Positions 37,093 through 47,072 of a stretch of DNA of 64,000 nucleotides are shown in pieces. The stretch covers positions 37,389 to 101,388 of the forward strand of contig JAACSN010000009.1 of the NCBI GenBank assembly GCA_009993885.1, in the 5' to 3' direction. This DNA comes from Alphaproteobacteria bacterium (lineage in GTDB: Bacteria > Pseudomonadota > Alphaproteobacteria > Caedimonadales > UBA9215). The position numbers were made by a program, and so were the translations under genes. The notes below the pieces were generated by a model, which was given only the letters and a program-made list of their open reading frames with translations, did no database searches and was not told the origin of the DNA. The stretch's first letter is position 1, and every line of letters starts with the position of its first letter.

Positions 37093-39169
37093 CGATTTTC
37101 TCCTGTGTTAGGGTAGAGGGACGGCAAAGCTCTTGCACGCATTTCGCCATAGTGGGCGACGTTCCGGCAATCACGTTGGTTCGATAAAAATCAAAGGGCG
37201 ACGGCGCAAATTTTGTAGTTTTTAACGCTGCTTTTGAGGTAATGGGTTTCCATTGTGCCGGAACGATCTCGTCTAATGTTTTAAAGATCGGATTAACTTC
37301 TTGAAGGCGCTCTCTCACTTGAGCAAGGGTATCATAGGGCAAAGGGTTATCCAACACGACAGCCGACAAAGCGCGTAAAATTCTCCAATCCTCTTTGGCC
37401 TCCCCCGGAGGATTCAGCGCCAAATAAGTTTGCTGCACGCGTCCTTCAAGGTTGACATAAGTTGCATCCTTTTCCGTATAAGCAGCCCCCGGTAAAATCA
37501 CATCGGCATTGTGAGCGCCGAGGTCTCCGTGGTGACCTTGATACACTTTAAAAGCGCTCTTCGTTTTTGTCGGACAAATTTCATTATCAACCCCAAGAAG
37601 ATAGAGAAAGGTAATATCACCGTTTTCACAAGCGGACTCGATTTTATCTTTTGTCATTCCGCCCGCTTGAGGGATAAATCCGACATCAAGCCCCCCTACC
37701 CGAGACGCGGCCTTGTGCAAAATATTAAAACCGTTCCACTCCTCACGTATCATTCCGTAGGACTCGGCAATTTCGGAAGCCTTGGTCAAAATAGCCGGAC
37801 CGTCGGCTCGTTTTAAGGCATCATACCCGACGATTATCACCGGACTCTTAGCTTTCTTTAAGGCTTTAGAAATAGAGTGCTTGCCCGCTAGAATAGCTTC
37901 AAGAACCGTTACGTCATTCCCTAAATCATCATAAGCAAAAGTAAAATCTCGATCAGAATCAAGAACACCGCCAAGATAAGCGGCTTTAAATCCGCCTTCT
38001 AAATAACGTTTACGAAGACGCGTGTGAACCATGGAGGCATCTGCTCGGATATTCGCGCCGATAATCAAGGCAAAATCCGTTTTTTCAAGGTCGGCTATGG
38101 GCGTGTTAAAAAGATATTGCCCCCGAGTTTTTGTTGAAAGCGCAGCCCCCTCAAGCACACAGTCAAAATGGGGCGATCCCAGCCCAAGCATCAAATCCTT
38201 AAGGGCAATCATAGCTTCGCAATCGGCCAAATCACCCGCAAGTGCCGCGATTTTTGAACCGTCCGACCCTTTAAGTTTTTCTGAAATTTTGGCAAAAGCT
38301 TCCTCAAAAGTTGCCGGCCTGAGTTTACCTTTTTCGCGAATATAAGGCCGGTCAAGGCGTTGTAAGGCAAGCGCATCACAAGCATGACGCGTCTTATCGG
38401 AAATCCATTCTTCATTAATACCTTCATGGAGACGAGGTAGAATACGCCGCACTTTCATACCGAAAGTCTGTACGGAAATGTTACTCCCTACGGCATCATG
38501 CACATCAATAGAATTGGTTTTTCGCAATTCCCACGGGCGGCCTTGATAAGAATAAGGTCGGGATGTCAGGGCTCCGACGGGACAGATATCCACAAGGTTT
38601 CCGGACAATTCTGTTTTAACGGAAGCATCTAAATAGGTTGTAATCTCGGCGTTTTCTCCTCGAGCAATGCCTCCCAATTCGGCTTTTCCGCCGACGCGAT
38701 CGGCAAAACGTACACAACGGGTACAGTGAATACAGCGTGTCATAAAGGTTTTAATTAAAGGCCCCATATACTTTTCAGGAACAGCGCGCTTAGCATAATC
38801 ATAACGGCTTTCCCCGCGACCGTAGGACATCGTAATATCCTGCAAATCACACTCACCCCCTTGATCACAAATAGGGCAATCCAAAGGATGGTTCATAAGC
38901 AGAAATTCCAAAACGCCTTCCCGTGCCTTGCGAACTTTTTCCGTATTGGTATGAATGACCATACCGTCCATCACAGGCATAGCACAACTGGCAATGGGCT
39001 TTGGGGCATTTTCTTGCTCGACCAAACACATACGGCAATTTCCCGCCACATCCAAGCGCTCGTGATAGCAAAAAACAGGAATTTCCGTCTCTAAACTTCT
39101 TGCAGCTTGAAGAACCGTTGTACCGCTTTCAACTTCTATTGTGCGTCCGTCAATTGTAATTTTTGGCAT
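37085..39169 (-). CDS. nuoG: NADH-quinone oxidoreductase subunit G
   Basis: NuoG (75-kDa subunit) holds three iron-sulfur clusters in the peripheral arm. The 694-residue protein has the N-terminal 2Fe-2S set in [20 protein letters not shown], the His/Cys ligand region [18 protein letters not shown], and the [13 protein letters not shown] motif. The molybdopterin-like remainder is as in other alphaproteobacteria. Length agrees with the family (about 690). Confidence 0.97.
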   Translation of the reverse strand: MPKITIDGRTIEVESGTTVLQAARSLETEIPVFCYHERLDVAGNCRMCLVEQENAPKPIASCAMPVMDGMVIHTNTEKVRKAREGVLEFLLMNHPLDCPICDQGGECDLQDITMSYGRGESRYDYAKRAVPEKYMGPLIKTFMTRCIHCTRCVRFADRVGGKAELGGIARGENAEITTYLDASVKTELSGNLVDICPVGALTSRPYSYQGRPWELRKTNSIDVHDAVGSNISVQTFGMKVRRILPRLHEGINEEWISDKTRHACDALALQRLDRPYIREKGKLRPATFEEAFAKISEKLKGSDGSKIAALAGDLADCEAMIALKDLMLGLGSPHFDCVLEGAALSTKTRGQYLFNTPIADLEKTDFALIIGANIRADASMVHTRLRKRYLEGGFKAAYLGGVLDSDRDFTFAYDDLGNDVTVLEAILAGKHSISKALKKAKSPVIIVGYDALKRADGPAILTKASEIAESYGMIREEWNGFNILHKAASRVGGLDVGFIPQAGGMTKDKIESACENGDITFLYLLGVDNEICPTKTKSAFKVYQGHHGDLGAHNADVILPGAAYTEKDATYVNLEGRVQQTYLALNPPGEAKEDWRILRALSAVVLDNPLPYDTLAQVRERLQEVNPIFKTLDEIVPAQWKPITSKAALKTTKFAPSPFDFYRTNVIAGTSPTMAKCVQELCRPSTLTQEKIGA

Positions 39170-39193
39170 TCTTTTATCTTCTTTTTTAATTTC

Positions 39194-40459
39194 TTAGCCC
39201 GCAACTAAGCGAATACGACGCTCAAGCTCCGGCCTAAAATGGCGTAATAATCCTTGTACAGGCCATGCTGCCGCGTCTCCCAAAGCGCAAATAGTATGGC
39301 CTTCAATCCGGTAAGTCAGGTCTTCTAACTTATCAATGTCAGAAATTTCTGCCTCTCCCTCTCCTATTTTCTTAAGCAAGCGCCAAAGCCATCCCGTTCC
39401 TTCACGGCACGGCGTGCACTGACCGCAACTCTCATGCATATAAAAATGAGACAAACGAGCAATAGCCTCGATAATATCCGTTGATTTATCCATCACGATA
39501 AGCGAAGCTGTTCCAAGACCCGTCCCGACATTTCGCAAGCTATCAAAATCCATGGTAACATTTGCAGCAACATCTTTGGGAATCATAGGGGTCGAGGATC
39601 CTCCGGGAATCACTGCCATCAAGTTATCCCAGCCGCCCCTTACACCGCCGGCGTGGGTTTCAATAAGCGCCCGTAAGGGGATTCCCATTTCTTCTTCAAC
39701 GGTGCAAGGCGTATTGACATGACCTGAAATGCAAAAAACCTTAGTCCCCGTACTGTCCGGATGGCCAAGAGCGGCAAACCAAGCTCCTCCGCGTCTCAAG
39801 ATCGTCGGGACAACGGCAATACTTTCAACGTTATTGACCGTTGTGGGACAACCGTATAAACCGCAGTTCGCCGGAAAAGGCGGTTTTAAACGCGGCATAC
39901 CTTTTTTGCCTTCAAGACTTTGAAGTAAGGCAGATTCTTCACCACAAATATAAGCCCCTGCCCCTCGATGAAGATAGAGGTCAAAATCATACCCGCTCCC
40001 GGCTGCATTTTTTCCAAGGAGACCGTCGGCGTAAGCCTCATCAATGGCCTTTTGTAAGACTTCGGCTTCTCTGAAAAACTCTCCTCGAATATAAATATAT
40101 CCGACATGAGCGCCAATAGCGACACCCGCATAAAGAGCGCCTTCAATAAGCTTGTGAGGCTCATGACGAATAATATCGCGATCTTTACAAGTTCCGGGCT
40201 CACTTTCATCCGCATTAATCACAATATAGGACGGTAAGGGGCTATCCTTTGGCATAAAAGACCATTTACGACCCGTAGAAAAACCGGCGCCACCCCGCCC
40301 TCGAAGACCCGAAATGAGCACTTCATGAACAAGCCATTCACGGCCTTTTTTTACAAAAGCGGCCGTATCTTTCCAATCGCCTCTTGCTTTTGCAGCAGAG
40401 AGATCAGGCGATGCTTGCCCGTAAAGGTTTTGGAAAATGCGGTCTTTATCGTCTAGCAT
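39194..40459 (-). CDS. nuoF: NADH-quinone oxidoreductase subunit F
   Basis: NuoF (51-kDa) oxidises NADH with FMN and passes electrons to cluster N3. The 421-residue protein has the nucleotide and FMN glycine-rich region [28 protein letters not shown], and the cluster motif [12 protein letters not shown] followed by the fourth Cys in [13 protein letters not shown]. All key residues are present. Confidence 0.98.
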   Translation of the reverse strand: MLDDKDRIFQNLYGQASPDLSAAKARGDWKDTAAFVKKGREWLVHEVLISGLRGRGGAGFSTGRKWSFMPKDSPLPSYIVINADESEPGTCKDRDIIRHEPHKLIEGALYAGVAIGAHVGYIYIRGEFFREAEVLQKAIDEAYADGLLGKNAAGSGYDFDLYLHRGAGAYICGEESALLQSLEGKKGMPRLKPPFPANCGLYGCPTTVNNVESIAVVPTILRRGGAWFAALGHPDSTGTKVFCISGHVNTPCTVEEEMGIPLRALIETHAGGVRGGWDNLMAVIPGGSSTPMIPKDVAANVTMDFDSLRNVGTGLGTASLIVMDKSTDIIEAIARLSHFYMHESCGQCTPCREGTGWLWRLLKKIGEGEAEISDIDKLEDLTYRIEGHTICALGDAAAWPVQGLLRHFRPELERRIRLVAG

Positions 40460-40478
40460 AGTTTTAGAGTGCCCTTTT

Positions 40479-41069
40479 TTATCTCAACGTCTTAGCGCCG
40501 CCAACGGGAGCAGAGTTCAAGCGATCTACTTGCGAACCTGTTTTTATCTCTTTCCCGTCACGTAGTTTCTCAATGATATTTTCCACCTTTTCCGGGTCAA
40601 GATCTTCATAATAATCATCATTAATTTGAACCATAGGCGCATTAACGCACGCGCCGAGGCATTCTACTTCTACAATGGAAAACAAACCGTCTTCAGAAAT
40701 TTTTCCGACATCGGCGCCCGTATGCTTTTTACAAGCCTCAAATACAGCATCAGCTCCCCTAAGCCAACAACTGGTCGTCCGACAGACCTGCACCACATGC
40801 TTTCCAACGGGTTCAAGATTATACATAGTATAAAAACTTGCTACTTCCCAAACCTTAATAGCAGGCATATCAAGAAGTTCTGCTATCGTTTCAATAGCCT
40901 CACGGGGAATCCACCCGGCATTTTGGCGTTGAGCCAGATCCAAAGCCGGCATTACCGCACTGGCTTGACGACCTTTAGGGTATTTTTTAATAATTTCCGT
41001 TAACTTCTCTTGGTTTTCAGGGGAAAAAACAAAGGGAGCTGCTTGAGAGGTCAGTGTATTACGTTTCAT
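40479..41069 (-). CDS. nuoE: NADH-quinone oxidoreductase subunit E
   Basis: NuoE (24-kDa) carries the 2Fe-2S cluster N1a in a thioredoxin-like fold. The 196-residue protein has Cys ligands in [13 protein letters not shown] and in [11 protein letters not shown]. It overlaps nuoD by four bases (ATGA). Confidence 0.97.
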   Translation of the reverse strand: MKRNTLTSQAAPFVFSPENQEKLTEIIKKYPKGRQASAVMPALDLAQRQNAGWIPREAIETIAELLDMPAIKVWEVASFYTMYNLEPVGKHVVQVCRTTSCWLRGADAVFEACKKHTGADVGKISEDGLFSIVEVECLGACVNAPMVQINDDYYEDLDPEKVENIIEKLRDGKEIKTGSQVDRLNSAPVGGAKTLR

Positions 41070-42250
41070 CGATCGACTTCTCCAAAGACAATATCCATAG
41101 AACCGATAATCGCGGGGACATCAGCCAGCATATGCCCCTTTGACATGAATTCCATACCTTGCATAAAGGCAAATCCGGGGGCACGAATTTTACAACGATA
41201 CGGCTTATTTGTACCGTCGGAAATCAGGTACACACCGAACTCTCCCTTAGGAGCTTCAACGGCCGTATAGGTCTCCCCCGCCGGCACATGGTAACCTTCC
41301 GTATATAACTTAAAATGATGAATCATGGCTTCCATGGAAGTCTTCATATCATGGCGGGACGGCGGGGTAATCTTCGGATCTTTCGTCCTAAAGTCACCCT
41401 CCGGCATATCCCTCAAACATTGTTCCATGATTTTAAGGCTTTGACGCATTTCCTCAACACGCACAAGATAGCGGTCGTAACAGTCGCCGTGGCATCCCGT
41501 CGGCACACCAAAGTCAACTTTGTCATACGCATCATAGGGTTGAGCGCGACGCAAATCCCACGGCACGCCCGAAGCCCTCAACATAGGCCCCGTAAAGCCC
41601 CAATCATAGGCTTGCTCTTTTGAAACAATCCCGATGTCGACAGTCCTCTGTTTAAAGATACGATTATTGGTTAGGAGGCGCTCCATATCGTCAATGAATT
41701 TTGTATGATATTGCATAAACGCATGAATATCCTCTAAGAGACCAAGGGGAAGATCTTGGGCCACACCGCCCGGGCGGAAATAGTTAGCATGCATCCGAGC
41801 CCCCGACACACGCTCATAAAAAGCCATAAGTTTTTCACGCTCTTCAAAGCCCCATAACAAAGGCGTCATTGCCCCCACATCAAGGGCATAAGTTGTTAAA
41901 TTCAAAATATGGTTAAGGAGTCGTGAAATTTCGGAAAAAAGGACTCTGATATATTGTGCCCTTAGGGGGATTTCAATCCCTAAAAGTTTTTCGACCGCCA
42001 AGGCAAACGCGTGCTCTTGGCACATCGGAGCCACATAATCCAAGCGATCAAAATAGGGAACCGCTTGCATATAAGTCTTATATTCGATTAATTTCTCAGT
42101 ACCGCGATGCAAAAAACCTATATGGGGGTCTGCTCTGGTCACGACTTCTCCGTCAAGCTCCAGCACAAGGCGTAACACACCGTGAGCCGCCGGATGTTGA
42201 GGACCAAAGTTCAGCTGATAGGTTGAGTCGCCGGAAGATAAGTCACTCAT
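41066..42250 (-). CDS. nuoD: NADH-quinone oxidoreductase subunit D
   Basis: NuoD (49-kDa) forms one side of the quinone-binding cavity. The 394-residue protein has [16 protein letters not shown], the helix around [19 protein letters not shown], and the C-terminal [19 protein letters not shown] and DIVFGEVDR end. Separate nuoC and nuoD genes (not a fusion) fit an alphaproteobacterium. Confidence 0.98.
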   Translation of the reverse strand: MSDLSSGDSTYQLNFGPQHPAAHGVLRLVLELDGEVVTRADPHIGFLHRGTEKLIEYKTYMQAVPYFDRLDYVAPMCQEHAFALAVEKLLGIEIPLRAQYIRVLFSEISRLLNHILNLTTYALDVGAMTPLLWGFEEREKLMAFYERVSGARMHANYFRPGGVAQDLPLGLLEDIHAFMQYHTKFIDDMERLLTNNRIFKQRTVDIGIVSKEQAYDWGFTGPMLRASGVPWDLRRAQPYDAYDKVDFGVPTGCHGDCYDRYLVRVEEMRQSLKIMEQCLRDMPEGDFRTKDPKITPPSRHDMKTSMEAMIHHFKLYTEGYHVPAGETYTAVEAPKGEFGVYLISDGTNKPYRCKIRAPGFAFMQGMEFMSKGHMLADVPAIIGSMDIVFGEVDR

Positions 42251-42271
42251 TTTTTATCATAACCCATTATT

Positions 42272-42901
42272 TTACACCGTTTTCTTCGAATTATCTGCTT
42301 TTTCATCCCCGGGCAGAGGAATCATCAAATCATGCGTCATTCCCTCCCAAGGGCTTAAGAAATCAAAATTCCTAAATTCTTGGGGAAGCTTTACAGGATT
42401 ATAAACAACCCGCTTTTGCTCGTCATCATAACGAGGCTCAACATACCCTGTTAAAGGAAAGTCCTTACGCAACGGATGACCGTCAAAATCATAATCCGTT
42501 AGAATACGGCGCAGGTCGGCATGACCTTCAAACTTTACACCGTAAAGATCCCAAACTTCCCGTTCATACCAATTAGCCGCACTATAAACCTTTGAAACAG
42601 AGGGCACAAAACCCTCTTCATCAACGGTAAGCTTCAACCGTAACCGTAAATTATATTTATAGGATAAAAGATGGTAAACAACCTCAAAGCGCTCTTCACG
42701 TTCCAAATAATCCACACCGCAGATATCGGTGAGCTGCTTAAACGCAAGATCTTTTTGGTCTCGTAAATACGCTAAAACGTCCACAATTTTTGAACGCTCC
42801 ACCACAACGGACATCTCAAACCCTTCACGATTCACATCAAGGATACCGGAGGTAAATTGCTTTTTTAACTTCGTATAAACTTGCTCTAAGGAGTCTGCCA
42901 T
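42272..42901 (-). CDS. nuoC: NADH-quinone oxidoreductase subunit C
   Basis: NuoC (30-kDa) is a peripheral-arm subunit with no cofactor. The 209-residue protein has the family signature [19 protein letters not shown] and [19 protein letters not shown]. It lies 21 bases upstream of nuoD. Confidence 0.97.
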   Translation of the reverse strand: MADSLEQVYTKLKKQFTSGILDVNREGFEMSVVVERSKIVDVLAYLRDQKDLAFKQLTDICGVDYLEREERFEVVYHLLSYKYNLRLRLKLTVDEEGFVPSVSKVYSAANWYEREVWDLYGVKFEGHADLRRILTDYDFDGHPLRKDFPLTGYVEPRYDDEQKRVVYNPVKLPQEFRNFDFLSPWEGMTHDLMIPLPGDEKADNSKKTV

Positions 42902-42926
42902 ATCTCTTTTTACCGTTTCATCATCG

Positions 42927-43571
42927 TTATCGCGTTATCATCCTTGTGCCTTGGCTTCGAATTTTCTTTTGCAGCAACATAATACCGTACAAAAGAGCCT
43001 CGGCCGTCGGCGGACACCCCGGCACATAAACGTCAACGGGCACAATGCGATCACATCCCCGCGTCACCGCATAGGAATAATGATAGTAGCCGCCTCCGTT
43101 GGCACAGGAACCCATGGACAAAACATAACGCGGTTCCGCCATCTGGTCATAGACTTTGCGAAAGGCAGGTGCCATTTTATTGGTTAAAGTCCCGGCTACA
43201 ATCATCAAATCCGATTGGCGGGGGCTGGGGCGAAACACTGTTCCGATACGGTCAAGATCATAGCGACTGGCTGCCGTTTGCATCATTTCAACGGCACAGC
43301 AAGCCAATCCGAAAGTCATGGGCCACAAAGAACCGGCCCGAGCCCAAGCTGCAACTTCATCCAGCTTTGCCAAAATATAGCCCTTATCGGAGGTTTCTTC
43401 TTGTAAACGTCGCGTAACTTCATCGGCCGAGACATTTTTTAAACGATCGGACATAATATTAAACGGAGCCTGTGCCTTAACGGGCATAACATTTTCATGC
43501 CCCCTTGAGGAAGACGGGACAAAACACTGATCCTTAGAAACCGATGAATCCTCGGGTTTAATTATTCCCAC
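42927..43571 (-). CDS. nuoB: NADH-quinone oxidoreductase subunit B
   Basis: NuoB (PSST) holds cluster N2, the last before quinone. Cys ligands are in [20 protein letters not shown] and [13 protein letters not shown]. The preferred start is GTG 43571, with AAGGAG seven bases before it. It overlaps the nuoA stop region and gives 214 residues. An in-frame GTG at 43592 is less well placed, and an internal ATG (MSDRLKN) would give the more usual length of about 170. The extra N-terminal 46 residues are not typical of the family. Confidence 0.93.
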   Translation of the reverse strand: MGIIKPEDSSVSKDQCFVPSSSRGHENVMPVKAQAPFNIMSDRLKNVSADEVTRRLQEETSDKGYILAKLDEVAAWARAGSLWPMTFGLACCAVEMMQTAASRYDLDRIGTVFRPSPRQSDLMIVAGTLTNKMAPAFRKVYDQMAEPRYVLSMGSCANGGGYYHYSYAVTRGCDRIVPVDVYVPGCPPTAEALLYGIMLLQKKIRSQGTRMITR

Positions 43572-43945
43572 TCTAAAGCTCCTTTTTTCCACTCATATAT
43601 AAAGCCGACGGTCAAGACACCAAGGAAAATCATCATAGACCAAAAGCCCAACAGACCCTGCTGCCCCAAGGTAACGGACCAGGGAAATAGAAAGGCAATT
43701 TCAAGATCAAAGATAATAAACAAGATGGCGACCAGATAGAAACGTACGTCAAACTTCATGCGTGCATCGCTGAAAGGCTCGAAACCGCACTCGTAGGCAG
43801 ACACCTTTTCAGCGTCAGGTTTGTGGGGACCCCGCAAAAATCCTATGAGAATCATCACACAGGACAAAGCAACGGCAACGACCAAAAACATTAAAACGGG
43901 AAAGTACTCTCTTAACAGAGAGGCCGACCCCTCAAGGGATTCCAT
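43562..43945 (-). CDS. nuoA: NADH-quinone oxidoreductase subunit A
   Basis: NuoA (ND3) is a small membrane subunit. The 127-residue protein has three hydrophobic helices and the conserved loop [23 protein letters not shown] split across positions about 45-70. It is the first gene of the nuo operon. Confidence 0.97.
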   Translation of the reverse strand: MESLEGSASLLREYFPVLMFLVVAVALSCVMILIGFLRGPHKPDAEKVSAYECGFEPFSDARMKFDVRFYLVAILFIIFDLEIAFLFPWSVTLGQQGLLGFWSMMIFLGVLTVGFIYEWKKGALEWE

Positions 43946-44002
43946 ATGATCCTCTTTTTTTTCTTATTTTACCTACAGTCTACTCTTTTTTCCCCGACTC
44001 TC

Positions 44003-45094
44003 CTAGGTGCTTTTTTTCTGTTCTGCAACCCATTTCAAGTGCGGCTGCCGTAAAATTTCATTAAATTCAAAGCGATCAACAATACCGTCGTTAGATTCTA
44101 AGATCTTACGCACTTTTTTCTCAAAATCCTTCATATCTTCTAAAGTGATAATAGGGCTCACACCGGCAATCCACCACATAATAGAAGGCATCTCGCCTTC
44201 GATTTCAAATTCACCCCTCCCGTAGGGAGACAAAAAAGTGATAAGACGGTGTAGCTCTTTATCTATGTCCCCCTCTTCCATCACATAGTCAAAAAGAGCT
44301 ACGGCTTGAGTTAGCCCGGGATACTGCGCAAGGATCCATTCTGTTTTGTTAAGGCGTTGCTCTTCCGAAAACAAAAAGAGAACCTCGGAAAGATCGATTA
44401 AAAAAGTTTCCAAAGGACAAGAAGCCTGTATTAAAGACATAACGGGAACACCCTCTAACAATCCGCCGCCCATTATAGAATTTAATGTGTGACCTTCAAA
44501 AACATAAGGTGTCCTTGGTTGACCTCTCATAAAAGCAGCCCTTCCGGCGTCTGATTTGAGTTCTTCCGTGCCCTCGGCTTCTGCTACACACCGTACAATT
44601 TTTTCATGGATATCGTGATGCGCATTTTTCTCATAAAACGCCTTCCATAAGGTTACAAATCCTTCTTGATCCCCTAAGGGAAGCGTTGTGACAAGTCGAG
44701 CCGTCTCAGCCTTTGTCCGAGGAGACACATCCGATTCAAAAACAGGTGACAACACCTCAACAACAGTTTCATTTTCCCGATCAAGGGCAAGAGCCATGGT
44801 GTCTGAGATGATGCTTGCTACATCAAAATTTTCCATTACTAAGGGGTGCGCATACCCGTTTAGCGTTGCCGGGTTCAAAAACCTTTCGATAAAAGGCCGT
44901 GCCTGTTCAACAACCTCCGGGGTATGATGCTTTGCCAAACGCACACAAAAATCAGGCTCCTGCGCCATCCTTTTGTCTTCTTCTGTCGGCTCCCAAGAGA
45001 AAATATCTCCCTCAGAGGAGGCAGATACCTGTGATAAACAGCACGACGCCAAGAGCATTGCAAAAATTTTTCTCATTTTATAATTTTTTTTCAT
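44003..45094 (-). CDS. Exported hypothetical protein
   Basis: The start at 45094 is chosen because GAGG lies nine bases before it; it gives 363 residues. A signal peptide follows (MRKIFAMLLASCCLSQVSA). The mature protein is acidic, lacks membrane segments and seems mostly helical. Repeated Ile/Leu-rich helical segments (EVVEQARPFIERFL, ETVVEVLSPVFESD, EGDIDKELHRLITFL) are compatible with an alpha-solenoid or EF-hand-like C terminus, since DSNDG-like acidic residues occur as ESNDGIVDRFEFNEIL near the end, which resembles a degenerate EF-hand loop. No family is recognised. Confidence 0.7.
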   Translation of the reverse strand: MKKNYKMRKIFAMLLASCCLSQVSASSEGDIFSWEPTEEDKRMAQEPDFCVRLAKHHTPEVVEQARPFIERFLNPATLNGYAHPLVMENFDVASIISDTMALALDRENETVVEVLSPVFESDVSPRTKAETARLVTTLPLGDQEGFVTLWKAFYEKNAHHDIHEKIVRCVAEAEGTEELKSDAGRAAFMRGQPRTPYVFEGHTLNSIMGGGLLEGVPVMSLIQASCPLETFLIDLSEVLFLFSEEQRLNKTEWILAQYPGLTQAVALFDYVMEEGDIDKELHRLITFLSPYGRGEFEIEGEMPSIMWWIAGVSPIITLEDMKDFEKKVRKILESNDGIVDRFEFNEILRQPHLKWVAEQKKST

Positions 45095-45218
45095 TTTAAA
45101 GCACCTCTTTTTTTTCACAACACTACCCCGTTTTTCGAATCACTCACAGGTGTTTTTTTAAAGGGATTATCAACGGGGAAAATTTTAGTTACACTAAAAA
45201 CAGAACAGGGAGGAAATT

Positions 45219-45539
45219 ATGATAAAAACCACAATAAAATCTACGGGCTTGTTGTTACTTGCTTTATCCACGATGGCTTTTTCCGGAAGCTTTAAGGAAG
45301 ATGCCGTCTTGAATGACAACCCTCCTGTGCCCCGTGTGATCATTATTCCAAAACCCGACAACATTATCGGACTTCGTGTCAATGATGAGACGGGGATCAT
45401 TACGGCTGTTTCAGACAGGGGCGACCCTGCCGGATTTCCCTATATTATGGGGCGAATAAACTTTGAAACCGAGGTGATTAATCCGGAGACAGGAGAGGTT
45501 TTATGTCGCATCGGAGACTATTTTCACAACCCTGAATAA
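45219..45539 (+). CDS. Small exported hypothetical protein
   Basis: This 106-residue protein has a strong ribosome site (GGGAGG) and a signal peptide (KSTGLLLLALSTMAFSGS). The mature part is beta-rich, with VPRVIIIPKPDNIIGLRV and ETGEVLCRIGDYF. No family is recognised. It stands upstream of the cytochrome b561 gene with a 69-base gap. Confidence 0.7.
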   Translation: MIKTTIKSTGLLLLALSTMAFSGSFKEDAVLNDNPPVPRVIIIPKPDNIIGLRVNDETGIITAVSDRGDPAGFPYIMGRINFETEVINPETGEVLCRIGDYFHNPE

Positions 45540-45608
45540 TCCCTTTATTCCCGTTTATATTTGAGTTATGCTATTTTAAAATATTAAACGAAAACAGGAA
45601 CAGGAATA

Positions 45609-46145
45609 ATGATTAAAAATACATCCGAGTCTTACGGCATCATCACAAGGTCTTTTCATTGGCTCATGGGTCTGATGATTATCGGCATCATCATTGCGGG
45701 CTTTGTTATGACATCCCTCGAGCCCAATGATCAAAAATGGTTTATTTATGCTCAGCACAAAGCTTTCGGCATGATTATTTTAACTTTGATTCCGTTGCGC
45801 CTTTTATGGCGCTTTCTTAACCCGCAACCAAAGCTCCCTAAAACAACATCCCGACTGCAAGTTAAAGCTGCGAATTTAAACATTCTTTTCTTATACTTTT
45901 GTATGCTTTTAATGCCTTTTTCAGGTTTTCTCATGTCAAGTTTCGGAGGTCATCCGATCTCTATTTTCAACCTTTTCACTATCCCCCCCTTTGAAAAACA
46001 TCAAATAGGCGGCATTATGCACGAAATTCATGGAATCTTTGCTTGGGGAATTGCCGCTTCCGTTATTCTTCATGTACTGGGCGCCCTATATCACCATTTT
46101 ATTTTAAAGGATAATGTCCTAAAACGCATCCTCTCGGAAAAGTAG
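45609..46145 (+). CDS. Cytochrome b561-like di-heme membrane protein
   Basis: Cytochrome b561 relatives transfer electrons across the inner membrane, for instance from quinol to oxidants such as superoxide. The 178-residue protein has four transmembrane helices and heme-ligand candidates in TRSFHWLMGLM, YAQHKAFGMII, IMHEIHGIFAWG and VILHVLGALYHHF. This His spacing is the bacterial CybB type. It may share a transcript with the preceding small exported protein. Confidence 0.9.
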   Translation: MIKNTSESYGIITRSFHWLMGLMIIGIIIAGFVMTSLEPNDQKWFIYAQHKAFGMIILTLIPLRLLWRFLNPQPKLPKTTSRLQVKAANLNILFLYFCMLLMPFSGFLMSSFGGHPISIFNLFTIPPFEKHQIGGIMHEIHGIFAWGIAASVILHVLGALYHHFILKDNVLKRILSEK

Positions 46146-46213
46146 TTCTTGATTATTTAGCTAAAGGCTTTCTATAATCAGAGATCTTTTTAATAACATG
46201 ACAAAAGAATAAA

Positions 46214-46909
46214 ATGATGACCAAATTTAAATATGCCTTTCTCTTTATTTTTCTTTTAAATATCACCTCTTGTCCGGCTTTTGCAATGGAAAGCACACTC
46301 CCCTCCGAAGGATCAGAGAACAAAGAAAACGCGGCACAGGCAGCTGAAGAAGACAACATTGTTTATCCGGAACTTAATGATATCGTTATAGGATCGGACA
46401 AAGCGCCTATTATACTGGTTGAGTATTCCTCTATTAACTGCACCCATTGTGCACGTTTTCGTCATAAATCCATAAAAGACCTCAAGGAACGCTACATCAC
46501 TCCGGGGAAAGTACGGACGGTTTATAAACATTTTCCTTTAGACTACTCGGCCGTTGAGTATATGAGCATTGTAGCGCAACAGCCCCAAGAAAAATGGCCC
46601 GAACTCCTTGAGAAGGCCTATGAAAGGCAAAACGACTGGCTTGGTCATCCCGTCGAAAAACTGGGAGAAATCCTTGGTATTTCTGCCGAAGACTGCAAAA
46701 AGGCTCTCGCTTGCGATGAAACAAAGGGTCTTATTATGGCAAAACGTTTTAATGCGGAAAAAGTCGTTGATATCCAAGCTACGCCCACTTTTCATATCTT
46801 TTACACTGAAAAAGGCGTTAAAAAATCCCTTCTCATTAATGAGGGCATCACGCCCGAAGACCTCTTCAAAAAACTGGATGAGCTCTTAGAAAAAGCCGAT
46901 CGGGTTTAA
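46214..46909 (+). CDS. DsbA-like thiol oxidoreductase
   Basis: DsbA-type proteins introduce or isomerise disulfides in the periplasm. The 231-residue protein has a signal sequence, an active-site Cys76-Thr-His-Cys79 in NCTHCARF, and the cis-Pro loop in QATPTFHIFY. A possible lipobox is IleThrSer-Cys20, so a lipoprotein is possible; cleavage after Ala24 is the alternative. The sequence resembles the Com1-like DsbA proteins of intracellular bacteria. The ATGATG start is not decisive by ribosome site. Confidence 0.9.
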   Translation: MMTKFKYAFLFIFLLNITSCPAFAMESTLPSEGSENKENAAQAAEEDNIVYPELNDIVIGSDKAPIILVEYSSINCTHCARFRHKSIKDLKERYITPGKVRTVYKHFPLDYSAVEYMSIVAQQPQEKWPELLEKAYERQNDWLGHPVEKLGEILGISAEDCKKALACDETKGLIMAKRFNAEKVVDIQATPTFHIFYTEKGVKKSLLINEGITPEDLFKKLDELLEKADRV

Positions 46910-46917
46910 GCTATAGG

Positions 46918-47065
46918 AAGCTCTTCAAAAGGACTACGCTCAGCAGTTTTGGATTAGAAAAAAGTGAAGCGAGGTCGTGGAAACGTAAGCATACCTTTCG
47001 TATGTGCGTCCCGCGAAAGCTGAGTTTTTGCTTTTTGATCGCCAAAAGGGTCTTTTGCAGAGCTT
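46918..47065. repeat. Long imperfect hairpin element
   Basis: The ends AAGCTCTTCAAAAGGAC and GGGTCTTTTGCAGAGCTT pair imperfectly. Further inside, TTTTGG pairs with CCAAAA, and AGAAAAAAG-like pairs with CTTTTTGAT. The tip is CGTAAGCATAC-CTTTC-GTATGTGCG. Almost the whole 148 bases fold back with few interruptions. It lies between the dsbA-like gene and the ABC1 kinase gene. No other copy was seen in this window. Confidence 0.6.
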
Positions 47066-47072
47066 TGTATAC

